DNA of 64,000 nt from CBDFJH01 sp965198095 (lineage in GTDB: Bacteria; Latescibacterota; UBA2968; GCA-2709665), in NCBI GenBank assembly GCA_965198095.1, contig OZ240239.1:1736001-1800000 (forward strand), in the 5' to 3' direction. Below the pieces are notes generated by a model that saw only the letters and a program-made list of their open reading frames with translations, was not told where the DNA came from and made no database searches. Numbering within the stretch: the stretch's first letter is position 1; the number at the start of each line of letters is the position of its first letter. Positions 42,365 to 52,585 of the stretch are shown in pieces. The position numbers were made by a program, and so were the translations under genes.

Positions 42365-45300
42365 ATGGCGGTGACGCCCATCAACAGCGAGGATCGGTTG
42401 GTGCAGGCGACCTTCGCCAAACATCTTGAACAAGCGCTGGGCTGGGACAGCGTCTATGCCTGGAACGAGGAGACTTTCGGGCCTGATGGCACCCTCGGCC
42501 GTGCCGATACCAAGGAAGCGGTGCTGACCCGCGACTTGCGTGCGGCACTGGAACGTCTGAACCCCGACCTGCCGCCCTCTGCCATCGACGACGCAGTGCG
42601 GGACCTGACGGTGTACGACGTCAGCCGCTCAATGGTGCAACACAACCGCGATTTCTACCGTCTGCTCCGTGGTGGTGTACCCGTGGAATACCGGGACGCC
42701 CAAGGGCACCGGAAATCCGCCCGTGCCCGGGCGATCGACTTCGACAACAAGCCCGGCTCGAACCGCTTCCTCGCCGTGCGCGAGCTGAAGCTCACCGGCA
42801 TCCGTACGCCCAGCTACAACCGTCGCGCCGATCTGGTCTGTTTCGTCAACGGCCTGCCGCTGGTCTTCATCGAGCTGAAGGCGGTCTACAGGAACATCCG
42901 CGAGGGCTTCGACAACAACCTGTCCGACTACATGGACGAGAACGTGATCGCCCACGCCTTCCATCACAACGCCTTCCTGATCGTCTCAAACGGCGACTGC
43001 GCCTGCTACGGCTCGATCACCAGCAAGTGGGAGCATTTCACCGAGTGGAAGCGGCTCGACGAGGCGGACAAGGGCAGCCTGGACGCCGAGGTGCTGCTGA
43101 ACGGCATGCTGGCGCACGATCGGCTGTTGGACATTGTCGAGAACTTCCTCTTGTTCGATGAGAGCAAGCCGGGGGCCACGCGCAAGGTGGTCGCGCGGAA
43201 CCACCAGGTACTGGGCGTCAACCGGGTGGTGGCGTCTGTGTCGCGGCAGGAAGCGTTGAAACGGGAGTTCCCGCCGGAGCAGCGTCTGAGGCACCGCGTC
43301 ATCGAATTGCCGCTTGAATCTGGAAAACTGGCCCAGGAATCACCAGACCGAAGCCGGGCGACTGCGCGATCGCCGTTCATTCCCGAAGGACCGATCGACA
43401 TCATCGAACGGGCGCATCCCGACCTCGGCCGGCTCGGGGTGTTCTGGCACACCCAGGGCAGCGGCAAGTCCTATTCCATGGCCTTCTTCGCCGAGAAGGT
43501 GCGGCGGACGCTGGAAGGCAATTTCACGTTCCTGCTGATGACCGACCGAAACGATCTCGACGGCCAGATTTACAGGACTTTCGTCGGCTGCGACATCGCC
43601 GACGACCAGACGCCTCGGGCCGCGTCGGGTGATGATCTGGAAAAGCTGCTGAAGGAAAACCACCGCTACGTCTTCAGCCTGATCCACAAGTTCAACAGGG
43701 ATGTCGATCCGAGGCAGCCCTACAGCGAGCGCGACGACATCATCGTGATCTCGGACGAGGCGCATCGCACCCAGGCGGGCCGGCTGGCGCGCAACATGCG
43801 CCTCGCGCTGCCGAACGCGGCCTTCATCGGCTTCACGGGCACTCCGCTTTTCAGGCAGGACGAAATCACCAAACGCATCTTCGGAAACTACGTCTCTCGA
43901 TACGATTTCAAGCGGTCCGAGGAGGACGGCGCGACCGTCAAGCTGGTCTACGAGAACCGGGGCGAGAAGCTGGGCGTGGCGCGGACGGATCTGAACGACC
44001 GCATCGCGGCAAAGATCGAAGAGGCCGAGCTCGGTCCCGACCAGGAGGCGCTGCTGGACAAGCTGCTGGGTCAGGACTACGAGGTCATCACCGCGCCCGA
44101 ACGGCTTGACAAGATTGCCGCAGATTTCGTCGAGCACTGCGCGACCCGCTGGGAATTGGGCAAGTCGATGCTGGTCTGCATCGACAAGATCACCTGTGCC
44201 CGGATGCACCAGCTCATCGTTCCACGATGGCAGGCGAAGGCGGCGTCGGTCCGGTCAGCGGCCGACGCGAAACGCGCGAAGGCGCAGGCAGCGGGTGACG
44301 AGACCCGTCGCGCCGCGCTTGAGGAGGAGGCGCAGAAGCTCTCAGCCCAAGCGGCCTGGCTCGATGAGACAATCGTGGAGATCATCATCAGCGAGGCGCA
44401 GAACGAGGTCAGAGACTTTGCGAAGTGGGGCTTCGACATCGTCCCGCACCGTGCCCGGATGAAGCAGGGCTTCGAGACCGGAGACGGTCAGCGGGTGGAT
44501 GCAGATACCGCGTTCAAAAACCCAGCGCATCCCTTCCGCGTCGCCATCGTCTGCGCCATGTGGATGACCGGTTTCGATGTCGAGTGCCTTTCGACGCTCT
44601 ACATCGACAAGCCGATGAAGGCGCACACGCTGATGCAGGCGATCGCGCGGGCGAACCGGGTGTATCCTGACAAAGATTCCGGCCTGATCGTCGACTACAA
44701 CGGCATGCTGAAGAGTCTGCGGGAGGCGCTGGCGCAGTATGCCCTCGGCGACGCTCGTCGGATCGACCGGTTTCGCGCGCATCAAGGGACTGAAGGATGC
44801 GGTCGAGGCCGTCTATTCCAGCGACGAGGCCAAGCGCCGATTCGAGATCCTCGCCCGACAGGTGTTCGTCCGTTTCAAAGCATTGCTGATGGAGCCGTCG
44901 GCGTTTGGATACGCCGAGCGGCACGACAACATCGAGGCGATCTACAAGAAGCTGACGGAGCGGCGCGATACTGCGGACGTGACAGAGCTCCTGAAGGAGT
45001 TGCACCGGATCGTCAACGAGGCGATCCGCACACAGGCGCCGGGCGATGATCAGGCCGAGGGTCTGACCTTCGACCTCAGCCAGATCGACATGGAAAAGCT
45101 GCGCGACGAGTTCGCGAAGAAGGTCCGGCACAAGGCAACGGCGCTTAAGGACATCCGCGAGATCATGGAGCAGAGGCTCGCCGAGATGCTGGCGCTCAAC
45201 CCTTTGCGCATGGACTACCAGCAGAAGTACGAGCAGATCGTCGCCGACTACAACCGGGAGAAGGACCGCGTGACCATCGAAGAGACCTTCCGTCGGCTGA

Positions 45301-45662
45301 CGGAACTCGTGGACGAGTTGGACGCGGAGCAGAAGCGCGCAGTCGAGGAAGGCCTCAATGAGGACGAGCTCGCGCTGTTCGACTTGCTGAAGAAGGACGA
45401 ACTCGCAAAGGCTGAGCGGGAGCGTGTCAAACAGGCAAGCCGCGACCTGTTGGCGTCCATAAAGGCGCGTCTCTCGGAGCTCGACCGTTTTTGGGAGAAG
45501 GAGCAGACCAAGGCGGATGTCGAGGTGTTCATTCTCGACGAGGTCTACGCCAGCCTGCCGACGCCGCCGTTCACCGCCGAGGAGAAGGAAGCGGCCGCGG
45601 CCGAGGTCTATGCACATATCTGGCAACAGGCCATCGTCGGTGAATTTGCGAGGGTTGCGTGA
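42365..45662 (+). pseudogene. hsdR: Type I restriction endonuclease subunit, disrupted near 44,750
   Basis: HsdR is the ATP-driven translocase/nuclease. Frame one (ATG 42365) has the N-terminal PD-(D/E)XK nuclease (RADLVCFVNGLPLVFIELKA), Walker A FWHTQGSGKSYSM, DEAH-type Walker B VISDEAHRTQAG, GFTGTPLF and a helicase C domain ending DYNGMLKSLREALAQYALGD. The C-terminal part is in another frame: LVGSTGFARIKGLKDAVEAV to IVGEFARVA, stopping at 45660-45662. Family members normally have some 30-40 residues between these two blocks, which are absent here, so a deletion of roughly 100 bases plus a frame change is likely. The enzyme as written would lack its C-terminal third. Confidence 0.85.
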
Positions 45663-46828
45663 TGCGCCAAGAGCCCATACGGCTGGTCGATGCAGGATGG
45701 GGTCGGGAACTGACGTCGGCTATCCACGCGGATCCCAGCGAGGTCCGCATTATTTGCCCGTTTATCAAGAAAGGTGCACTTGAACGTCTGCTATCACATC
45801 GGCCCGGTGACGTTCAGGTGATTACCCGATTCAATCTGGCCGATTTCGCTGACGGTGTCAGCGATGTCGAGGCCCTGCGAATGCTACTCGACGCCGGCGC
45901 CTGCATCCGCGGTATCCGGAATCTCCACGCCAAGCTGTATCTCTTTGGGACAAGCCGAGCGATCATTACGTCGGCCAATCTCACAGAGGCCGCGCTCACC
46001 CGAAACCAGGAGCTCGGCGTTGTCGCCGAAGACGCAGCCGTCATCAAGGCCTGCCAGGGCTATTTTGACGGGCTTTGGCGACACGGCGCGGACCTATCCC
46101 GCGACATGCTCGATAGCTGGGAGAAGACCGTTACCCGGCACTGTGAGGCTGGTGGGAGGCCCAATCGCACGACGGGGCTCGGCGATTTCGGCGCCGATGC
46201 GGGGTTTGCGTCCACACCACCCGTTTCCCTTCCCGCTGTTGTGGCGGATGCAGACCAGGCTTTCGTCAAGTTTCTCGGCGAAGGTGATAACCGGGTGCCG
46301 GTTTCTTTCACCACCATCGAGGAGATCGAACGGGCGGGCTGCCATTGGGCCGTCGCCTATCCTGCGAACCGACGGCCCAGAAGCGTCAAAGACGGCGCGG
46401 TCATGTTTATCGCGCGGATCACGGACGAGCCTGACATTCGAATTTTCGGCCGGGCCATCGGCATGAGGTATCATCCGGGCCGGGACGACGCGTCGCCCGA
46501 GGACATTGCGCGTCACTGGTGGAAAGAAAAATGGCCGAGATATATACGCGTTCATCACGCCGAGTTCGTTGCCGGGACCATGGCAAACGGCATTTCGCTG
46601 AACGAGTTGATGGATACACTGGGAAGCGATTCATTTGCGCCGACCCAGCGTAATGCGGCCCGCGGCACCGGAAACACGGATCCTCGGCGTGCATATAGGC
46701 AGCAAGCAGCCGTCGAACTTTCTCCGCGAGGGATTTCCTGGCTCGGCGAGCGGCTCCAGGCGGCGTTCGACGAACACGGTAAAGTTCCGCAAGACACGCT
46801 CGACCAACTCGACTGGCCTACGCTGTGA
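45662..46828 (+). CDS. PLD-like phosphodiesterase/nuclease linked to type I RM
   Basis: ATG 45662 shares a base with the hsdR stop (TGATG), so it is the fourth gene of the operon; 388 aa. The N-terminal half is a phospholipase D-type domain: VRIICPFIKKGALERLL, VQVITRFNLADFADGVSD, then RNLHAKLYLFGTSRAIITSA followed by NLTEAALTRNQELGV, the H-x-K-x(n)-S-x-N HKD motif. One HKD motif is present, so it would act as a dimer, like Nuc and BfiI-type nucleases. The C-terminal half (VPVSFTTIEEIERAGCHWAV; RIFGRAIGMRYHPGRDD) may be an additional binding domain. Restriction-associated function is inferred from context. Confidence 0.78.
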   Translation: MRQEPIRLVDAGWGRELTSAIHADPSEVRIICPFIKKGALERLLSHRPGDVQVITRFNLADFADGVSDVEALRMLLDAGACIRGIRNLHAKLYLFGTSRAIITSANLTEAALTRNQELGVVAEDAAVIKACQGYFDGLWRHGADLSRDMLDSWEKTVTRHCEAGGRPNRTTGLGDFGADAGFASTPPVSLPAVVADADQAFVKFLGEGDNRVPVSFTTIEEIERAGCHWAVAYPANRRPRSVKDGAVMFIARITDEPDIRIFGRAIGMRYHPGRDDASPEDIARHWWKEKWPRYIRVHHAEFVAGTMANGISLNELMDTLGSDSFAPTQRNAARGTGNTDPRRAYRQQAAVELSPRGISWLGERLQAAFDEHGKVPQDTLDQLDWPTL

Positions 46829-46867
46829 CTAGAGGCATAGGCCGGAAGATTGCTCAAACGTCAGGAG

Positions 46868-48757
46868 ATGATGAACCGGAGACTGGAGAAGATCGTCGAC
46901 GTGCTGCGCGTCCCGGCGGAGGGGGATCCGTTGCGGGCGGTCGTAGCGGTCGAGCCCGGCGCGCCCGTTCGTGATACATCGTGCGACATCCTCGTCGTGG
47001 GCGGCGGAATGGGGGGTGTGGCTGCCGCGTGGGCGGCGGCCCGGCGCGGGCACGACGTCTGCCTGCTGGAGGAGACCGATTGGCTTGGCGGGCAGATGAC
47101 CAGCCAGGGTGTGTCGGCGCTCGACGAGCACGACCATATCGAGGCGTTCGGGGGCACGCGGTCCTATTACAGGCTTTGCGAAGCGATCCGCGATCACTAT
47201 CGAGGCTTGGCGGGCAAGCCGGGGGGTGATGATGCGCCCCTGAATCCCGGGCGATGCTGGGTGAGCCGCCTGGCGTTTGAGCCGCGCGTTGCGGTCGACG
47301 CGATCGGCGGGCTGCTTTCGCCGGAGGTCGAGGCGGGGCGGTTGCGCCTCTTTCTGCGCACGAAGGTCACGGAGGCGGAGACGGACGGAGACCGCGTCGT
47401 AAGCCTCAAGGCGACCCGCCTGGACGATGGGCGCGCCGTGCGTTTTGCGTTTCGCTACGTCCTGGACGCGACGGAGTTGGGCGATCTGCTGCCGCTCACG
47501 CGCACGGAATATGTGGTGGGCGCCGAGTCCGCATCGCAAAGCGCCGAGCCGCACGCGCAGCCGGACGAACCGAAGTCGCACTGCGTGCAAAGCTGCACCT
47601 ACACCTTCGCCCTGGAACGCAGGCCCGAGGGTCAGGACCACCGCATCGCCAGGCCGAGTGCATACGAGCACTACCGCGACCGCCAACCTTACGGCCTGCG
47701 GATTCACGTGCACGGCGGCGAGATCTACGGGGAGGCGACCGGCTGGCTGGATTACCAGGTCTTCGAATCTACGCCGGGCACGAAAGGGCCGCTGTGGGAA
47801 TACCGCCGGCTCGTCGAGGCGGCGCAGTTCCCGGATCGATACGCGCACGACGTGAGCATGTTCAACTGGCCGGGCAACGACTACCGGGACGTGCCGCTGG
47901 TGGATCAACCGGCCGAGAGGCTGGCCTCGGCGCTTCAGGATGCAAAGCGGGTGAGCCTGGGGTTCGCGCATTGGCTGCAGACCGGCGCGCCGAATCCGCA
48001 CGGCGCTCCAGGCTTTCCGAATCTGTTGCTGCGGCCGGACGTCGTGGGCAGCCGCGACGGGCTGAGCAAGCATCCCTACATCCGGGAATGTCGACGGATC
48101 CGCGCGGTCAAGACGGTTGTCGAGCAGGAGGTCGCCGTGGCCCACCAGCCCGGACCGCGCGCGGCCCATTTCGACGACTCGGTCGGCGTCGGCTGGTACC
48201 CGATCGACATCCATCAGGTCAGCCCGGACGAGGTGGGCACGAGCACACGGACGAAGCCGTTTCAGATCCCGCTGGGCGCGTTGATCCCGGTACGCGTCGA
48301 GAACCTGATCGCCGCCGGCAAGAACATCGGGACGACGCACATCACGAACGGCTGCTATCGTCTGCACCCCGTCGAATGGAACATCGGCGAGGCGGCAGGA
48401 CTGTTGGCGGCGTTTGCGATTGAGCGGAGCAGGAGACCCAGGGCGATCCGCGGAGACCGGACGCTGCTGCGCGCCTTCCAAAAGGAGGCCGTGGCCGAAG
48501 GCGTGCCGCTCTGCTGGCTGATCGACGTGCCGGTCTGGAGCGCCGACTTCGCGGCCGTGCAGCGTCAGGTGATGGCCGGCGGCTACGGCGGCAAGGGCGA
48601 CAGCCTGGCGTTCGAGCCGGACGCGCCGGTGACGGCGGAGGATCGGGCGGCGTGGTGCGCGGACCCGGCACGGCACGAGGGCGATGCGCCGGCCGGCGGC
48701 GGAATGCTCAGTCGTGGGGCGTTTGCAAGGGCGATGCTGAAAGCGGGCCGGATTTGA
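46868..48757 (+). CDS. FAD-dependent oxidoreductase
   Basis: The 629-aa protein (ATG 46868; TTG 46850 and ATG 46871 are alternatives, the last with CAGGAG at short spacing) starts its Rossmann fold at DILVVGGGMGGVAAAWAAAR (GxGxxG) with the acidic LLEETDWLGGQMTSQG, placing it in the FAD-dependent oxidoreductase family PF12831. The second FAD contact is FRYVLDATELGDLL, and a C-terminal ENLIAAGKNIGTTHITNGC then RLHPVEWNIGEAAG closes the cofactor site. Substrate unknown. Such enzymes are numerous in glycan-degrading uncultured phyla beside Gfo/Idh/MocA genes, and a remnant of one follows directly. Confidence 0.87.
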   Translation: MMNRRLEKIVDVLRVPAEGDPLRAVVAVEPGAPVRDTSCDILVVGGGMGGVAAAWAAARRGHDVCLLEETDWLGGQMTSQGVSALDEHDHIEAFGGTRSYYRLCEAIRDHYRGLAGKPGGDDAPLNPGRCWVSRLAFEPRVAVDAIGGLLSPEVEAGRLRLFLRTKVTEAETDGDRVVSLKATRLDDGRAVRFAFRYVLDATELGDLLPLTRTEYVVGAESASQSAEPHAQPDEPKSHCVQSCTYTFALERRPEGQDHRIARPSAYEHYRDRQPYGLRIHVHGGEIYGEATGWLDYQVFESTPGTKGPLWEYRRLVEAAQFPDRYAHDVSMFNWPGNDYRDVPLVDQPAERLASALQDAKRVSLGFAHWLQTGAPNPHGAPGFPNLLLRPDVVGSRDGLSKHPYIRECRRIRAVKTVVEQEVAVAHQPGPRAAHFDDSVGVGWYPIDIHQVSPDEVGTSTRTKPFQIPLGALIPVRVENLIAAGKNIGTTHITNGCYRLHPVEWNIGEAAGLLAAFAIERSRRPRAIRGDRTLLRAFQKEAVAEGVPLCWLIDVPVWSADFAAVQRQVMAGGYGGKGDSLAFEPDAPVTAEDRAAWCADPARHEGDAPAGGGMLSRGAFARAMLKAGRI

Positions 48758-48779
48758 GTGGCGAAACCTTCGCGTGATC

Positions 48780-49003
48780 CGTCAAAAGGTGACGGGACAT
48801 CCTCGGCCCAGGGCCACGTGGCTGGTCCACGAGTTCGTGAGTGCGATTGCGGAGAACCGGATCCCGGCCATCAACCCCTGGGGAGGCCGGCCGCACCGTG
48901 GCCATGGGCGTGGCGGCGCACCAATCGGCGTTGAAGGATGACGAGATTCTGGCCGTGCCGGACCGGGCGACGCGCCTGAGTCACTGCCGGGCTGTCGAGT
49001 GAT
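48780..49003 (+). pseudogene. C-terminal remnant of a Gfo/Idh/MocA oxidoreductase
   Basis: One frame reads ATWLVHEFVSAIAENRIPAI and NPW, the usual near-C-terminal segment of these oxidoreductases (PHLVxEFVxAIxExRxPxIN). After a frame change near 48,885, TVAMGVAAHQSALKDDEILA and VPDRATRLSHCR complete the end at TGA 49001-49003. No N-terminal part exists, so this is a scrap left by deletion. Confidence 0.65.
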
Positions 49004-49008
49004 GATAA

Positions 49009-49767
49009 ATGAGCGAATCACAGGATAAAGTGCGAAACGGATTCTCGTTGGGTGTGCTGATCATCGGGTCGCTGTACTGGGACCTTGACTGTGACAGGAA
49101 GAAATGGCGCACCAAGCGACTCAATCTGGACAGTAAGCGATTCGTCCGGGCTCCGATTCGGTACGGAAGACGGTCCAGGAAACGAGGATGTTCCTACACG
49201 ATGGTCTTTTCCTCGGGTCTCGGTCCGGATCAATTTGGCCAAGCGATCGTCGTACCATACAAGCACCGTGTGCATGACAAATACGATCTCATGCGCGAAG
49301 CCGAGTGTCTATGGGCAGCTGAAGCTAAAGCGAAACCGGATGCCAGAAAAGCCCTATCTGCCGAATGGGGGTGCGTTGCACTACTAGTGAATCCGAATCT
49401 CACCAAGTCAGATCAACTGTGTACGATACTCGATGGTTGGAAGGAACGGGTTTCTCGTGAACGGTGCTACGGAGAACTGAACTCAGCGGTTGACGAGGAG
49501 ACCGTAGTTGACGAATCCGGACGCATAAGGATTCCATGGCCGGAATCTCAGGACCGTTCGGATCTCAAGATCGACATGTTGCTGGCAACAGCGACGAATC
49601 CACAGATCGTGGGCGGGCACTATCCTTCGGCCCAACGAGTCGCTGCGGCATGGAATACCGGCAACGGACGACACCACATCGACTACTTCTGTAAGAACAG
49701 GGCGAATGGAATAAAAACATTTCAGGACGACTGCATCCAAAAACATTTGTGCGCACTATGGCAATGA
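49009..49767 (+). CDS. Hypothetical protein, possibly GGCT/AIG2-like
   Basis: The 252-aa cytosolic protein is unrecognised at family level. Its N-terminus, LGVLIIGSLYWDLDCDRKKW followed by RAPIRYGRRSRKRGCSYTMV, loosely recalls the gamma-glutamylcyclotransferase-like pattern of a short GSLxW strand and an Arg/Gly-rich loop, but that is a weak resemblance. Other segments: FGQAIVVPYKHRVHDKYDLM, EWGCVALLVNPNLTKSDQLC and IVGGHYPSAQRVAAAWNTGN. Base composition is more AT-rich than its neighbours, which suggests transfer. ATG 49009 has no strong Shine-Dalgarno. Confidence 0.55.
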   Translation: MSESQDKVRNGFSLGVLIIGSLYWDLDCDRKKWRTKRLNLDSKRFVRAPIRYGRRSRKRGCSYTMVFSSGLGPDQFGQAIVVPYKHRVHDKYDLMREAECLWAAEAKAKPDARKALSAEWGCVALLVNPNLTKSDQLCTILDGWKERVSRERCYGELNSAVDEETVVDESGRIRIPWPESQDRSDLKIDMLLATATNPQIVGGHYPSAQRVAAAWNTGNGRHHIDYFCKNRANGIKTFQDDCIQKHLCALWQ

Positions 49768-49936
49768 TCAGGGTACGCTTTGGCTAGCCTTGATTCGAAA
49801 TATCTCGGCGGTGTTCTCTGGGATTTGTCCAGAAGAACAAAGGCGTTTTTACGTCACCATTCGGCCATTCTTTAGTTCACGGCATGTGAACAGAAAAACA
49901 GTGCATTTTAGCTGAGGTAATTCCACATTTCTCAGG

Positions 49937-50684
49937 CTATGAAGGCAGGTCAGGCCTAGTGGATCTGTGGCCTTTTCCGCCAAAGAAGGCCTGATAGATG
50001 AAGTCTCGCTCCGGGACCGCGCGACGCTCGAACTGTTCGAACAGCGCGCGATCATCGTAGGGTACGCGACACATTTTCAGCTTGTAGCGGTTTTTTTCGG
50101 CACGTAAGAATGGCAAATCGTGCGATCGGCTCCGTATGGCAACCCAGGGATCCTGGATTGACGTATCTGGCCCGTCCCGCCAAGTCTGACGATGAATGGT
50201 CGTGACCATAGAATACGATGTCCGATTTCAGACCTGCGAAGAGTTCATCCAAATCAGACGGGTCGGGATCCTCGATGGCGGGCACGAAGCCCCTTTGGGA
50301 CTCGCGAAGCCCGTAGTGGACGAATGAAATGCGAACGCCCTCACATACCTCTTGAATCAGATAAGGCCATGCTCCGACCACAGTTCGCAGCGACGGATCA
50401 AGACAGGAATGAACCCAGCGCTGGTGCGCCAATTCACCGTCGCTCATCCACGAAGGTCGAGGGTCCGGAAGCCCGAACGAGAACCAGGCGTCGTGATTGC
50501 CCATAACCGGACGCACGCGAGGCGTGTTCAGGAGCAGGTCCAGGCATTCCGCCGGACAGGGACCGATGCCGATGGCATCGCCGGTATGGAAAATCGCGTC
50601 ACAACCCTCTCGCTGAAGGGCTGCAAGCGCGACTTGAAGGGCCGGCAAGTTGCCGTGCGCGTCGGTCAGAACCGCGATTCTCAC
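49937..50684 (-). pseudogene. Calcineurin-like metallophosphoesterase (YfcE/MJ0936 type), frameshifted in a 7-base homopolymer
   Basis: From ATG 50684 the protein reads MRIAVLTDAHGNLPALQVAL, then FHTGDAIGIGPCPAE, VRPVMGNHDAW, FVHYGLRE and FYGHDHSSS, i.e. all the metal-binding motifs (DxH, GDxx, GNHD, H, GHxH). The frame ends at 50052, but the family's C-terminus continues in the neighbouring frame: YKLKMCRVPYDDRALFEQFE and RDFIYQAFFGGKGH, stopping at 49937. The break sits in a run of seven T at about 50,091, a typical indel hotspot. Full length would be about 248 aa. Phosphodiesterase or phosphatase of unknown substrate. Confidence 0.8.
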
Positions 50685-50772
50685 GTTGTCTCGTCCCGAT
50701 TTCCGCTGACGGGCCGCCGGTCCCGGATTTCAAGCGGGTTCTCCTGTCTTCGGACGACAAGGCCGCCGGCGG

Positions 50773-51522
50773 CTATTTCCTCCTGGGTGTATACAGCATC
50801 AGCGTGCCGATCTGCCTGTATCCCACGGCGGGATACAGTTTGGCGCCCGTGTGGCTGGCGGTGAGGACGGCCAACTCGGAGCCGCCGGCGCGATCGTCGC
50901 GCAGCATCCGCGCCATCATCGCGCGCGCGATCCCAAGACGGCGAAATTTCGGATTCACATACATGTTCGAGCACCAGGTCGCCTGCCCGACGTCGATGCT
51001 GCGAACCCAGCCGACCGGCTTGCCGTCGACCAGCGCAACGTATTGACGCAGGGGGGAATCTTTCGCGAAATGTTCGGGCAGGACCTGGCGCGACCGGGCT
51101 GTCTTATTCAATCGTTCGGCCAGATCCCGGGTCGCGACGCGCGCGATCTCCACAGGTGCGTCGAAGCGCGGAATCCGTCTCAACTCGTGTATCATCACCG
51201 CCTCTGTTGCCCCAAGTCGATAGTTCAGCCTCCTGAAACCAGTTCGCAACGGCTCGTCGGATTCACCAATACCGTAAAGCGCACACACGGCGAATCGGCC
51301 ACGCGTATGTCCGCGGGCCACCCGGTCGATCATCTCCGGCGTTGCTCCGTGTGCGATCCACTCCTCTCTGCGGTAGCTCCCCCGTCTTCGCGGTGCGTCA
51401 CGGACCACCCAAATCTCCCCGACGCGCTCTGCCAGATAGGGATGTGTAAAGCTGCGCGTAAAACAGAACCCACGTACGAACACCTCCATCGCACGTTGTA
51501 ACGACCCGGTCTCCGTTCCCAT
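50773..51522 (-). CDS. GNAT-family acetyltransferase with N-terminal extension
   Basis: The start ATG 51522 was chosen because GGAGGGGGAT precedes it; the frame opens at 51561. The 249-aa product has an extended N-terminal half (FVRGFCFTRSFTHPYLAERV, EIWVVRDAPRRRGSYRREEW) and a C-terminal GNAT domain: WCSNMYVNPKFRRLGIARAM (acetyl-CoA loop) and LTASHTGAKLYPAVGYRQIG then LMLYTPRR. The N-terminal half also looks like a GNAT-type lobe without the loop, so a two-domain GNAT is possible. Substrate unknown. Confidence 0.82.
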   Translation of the reverse strand: MGTETGSLQRAMEVFVRGFCFTRSFTHPYLAERVGEIWVVRDAPRRRGSYRREEWIAHGATPEMIDRVARGHTRGRFAVCALYGIGESDEPLRTGFRRLNYRLGATEAVMIHELRRIPRFDAPVEIARVATRDLAERLNKTARSRQVLPEHFAKDSPLRQYVALVDGKPVGWVRSIDVGQATWCSNMYVNPKFRRLGIARAMMARMLRDDRAGGSELAVLTASHTGAKLYPAVGYRQIGTLMLYTPRRK

Positions 51523-51580
51523 ATCCCCCTCCGGATCCGATGCCGGCACGGCCCGGTTCACTCGAAGCCCAAGCGCGCGG

Positions 51581-52037
51581 TCATAAGACCTGACTGTCTC
51601 TCATTGGAATGCCCCTGGCCCCGGCGAACGCCTTGAGCGCGGAGATCATTCGAGGTTTGACGGTCTGGTTGTCGCGATAGGTTATGACGCTGAAATCGAT
51701 CTTCTCACGCCTTCCTTGTTTTACCTGAATTTCCACGCTCATCAATTGGATCCGAATGCCCGAAATCGATGCCCAAGGAATTTTGCGGTGTCTGAAGAGC
51801 CCTCTATGAATCCCCACGTTCTCGTCACGTAACGAAATGACGTATCGGTTGAGATGCTGCATGAGAGGACCGGAAGGCAGGATAATGATACCTGAGGCCA
51901 GTTGTAAGCCGCCAAGAATGGTGTCTCCCCGTGAGATATTAATGAGCCCGCAAAAAATCTGCAAGACTGCGATAGTGACCCAAAGGATTCGAACTTGACG
52001 GATTACAGGTACCGTGATCGAATGTCCGTTCTTCCAT
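51581..52037 (-). pseudogene. Membrane protein with PH-like tail, paralogue 2 of a tandem pair (2-bp deletion)
   Basis: The gene begins ATG 52037 (MEERTFD) behind GGAGATCAAAACG, identical to the ribosome site of its neighbour. Compared with that neighbour (gatctcacggta) this copy reads gatcacggta, so two bases are missing near 52,016 and the frame shifts. The remainder (ITVPVIRQVRILWVTIAVLQ then GRGDTILGGLQLASGIIIL) has two transmembrane helices and a C-terminal beta domain (IPWASISGIRIQLMSVEIQV; KQGRREKIDF) of bacterial-PH-like type. Function unknown; ends MRDSQVL. Confidence 0.65.
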
Positions 52038-52126
52038 CGTTTTGATCTCCTGCTTGATACGTCCGCTGACAACTGGGTGTTCGACGACGCTTGCGTTGCC
52101 TACTTCATCTAAGCGCTGGCCCGCGG

Positions 52127-52585
52127 TCATAAGGCCTGACTGTCTCTCACTGAAACCCCCTCAGCATCGACGAACGGACTGAATTCAGAGATCATTCTGT
52201 GTCTTACAGTCTGGTTTGCACCAAAACTCATTTCGCCGAAGGTGATCTTCTCACGCTTTCCTTGTTTTACCTGAATTTCCACGCTCGTTGATCCGATTTG
52301 AATTTCTGAAATCGACGCCCAATCTATTCTGCGATGCCTGAAGATCCCTCTGCTAATTTCCAGACCGTCATCGTGAAACGCGATGATGTGCTTGTTCAGT
52401 TGCCTGGAAAAGAAACACCAAGACAAGATCACCACACCAAGTACCAGATACAAGCCACTCGAAAGACCGTGTCCCCGGCTCATAAACAGGATTCCGCCAA
52501 CAATCTGGGCGACGCCAACGATGCCCAGAATGATTTGAACGTTACGGGGTGCAGTTACCGTGAGATCGAATGTCCGTTCTCCCAT
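52127..52585 (-). CDS. Small membrane protein with PH-like domain, paralogue 1
   Basis: The 152-aa protein from ATG 52585 has two transmembrane helices (IILGIVGVAQIVGGILFMSR and LYLVLGVVILSWCFFS) followed by a short beta-rich cytosolic domain: IIAFHDDGLEISRGIFRHRR, IDWASISEIQIGSTSVEIQV and KQGKREKITFGEM. The helix pair plus PH-like barrel layout resembles bacterial PH/YdbT-type proteins. It is about 50 percent similar to the next downstream gene, clearly a tandem duplication. Its start overlaps the end of brnA by about 44 bases, so it lies in the same transcript as the toxin-antitoxin pair. Confidence 0.65.
   Translation of the reverse strand: MGERTFDLTVTAPRNVQIILGIVGVAQIVGGILFMSRGHGLSSGLYLVLGVVILSWCFFSRQLNKHIIAFHDDGLEISRGIFRHRRIDWASISEIQIGSTSVEIQVKQGKREKITFGEMSFGANQTVRHRMISEFSPFVDAEGVSVRDSQAL

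Noticed and set aside
46829..48676. 615-codon minus-strand open frame
   Set aside because: Antisense to the FAD oxidoreductase; Arg/His-rich with no motif.
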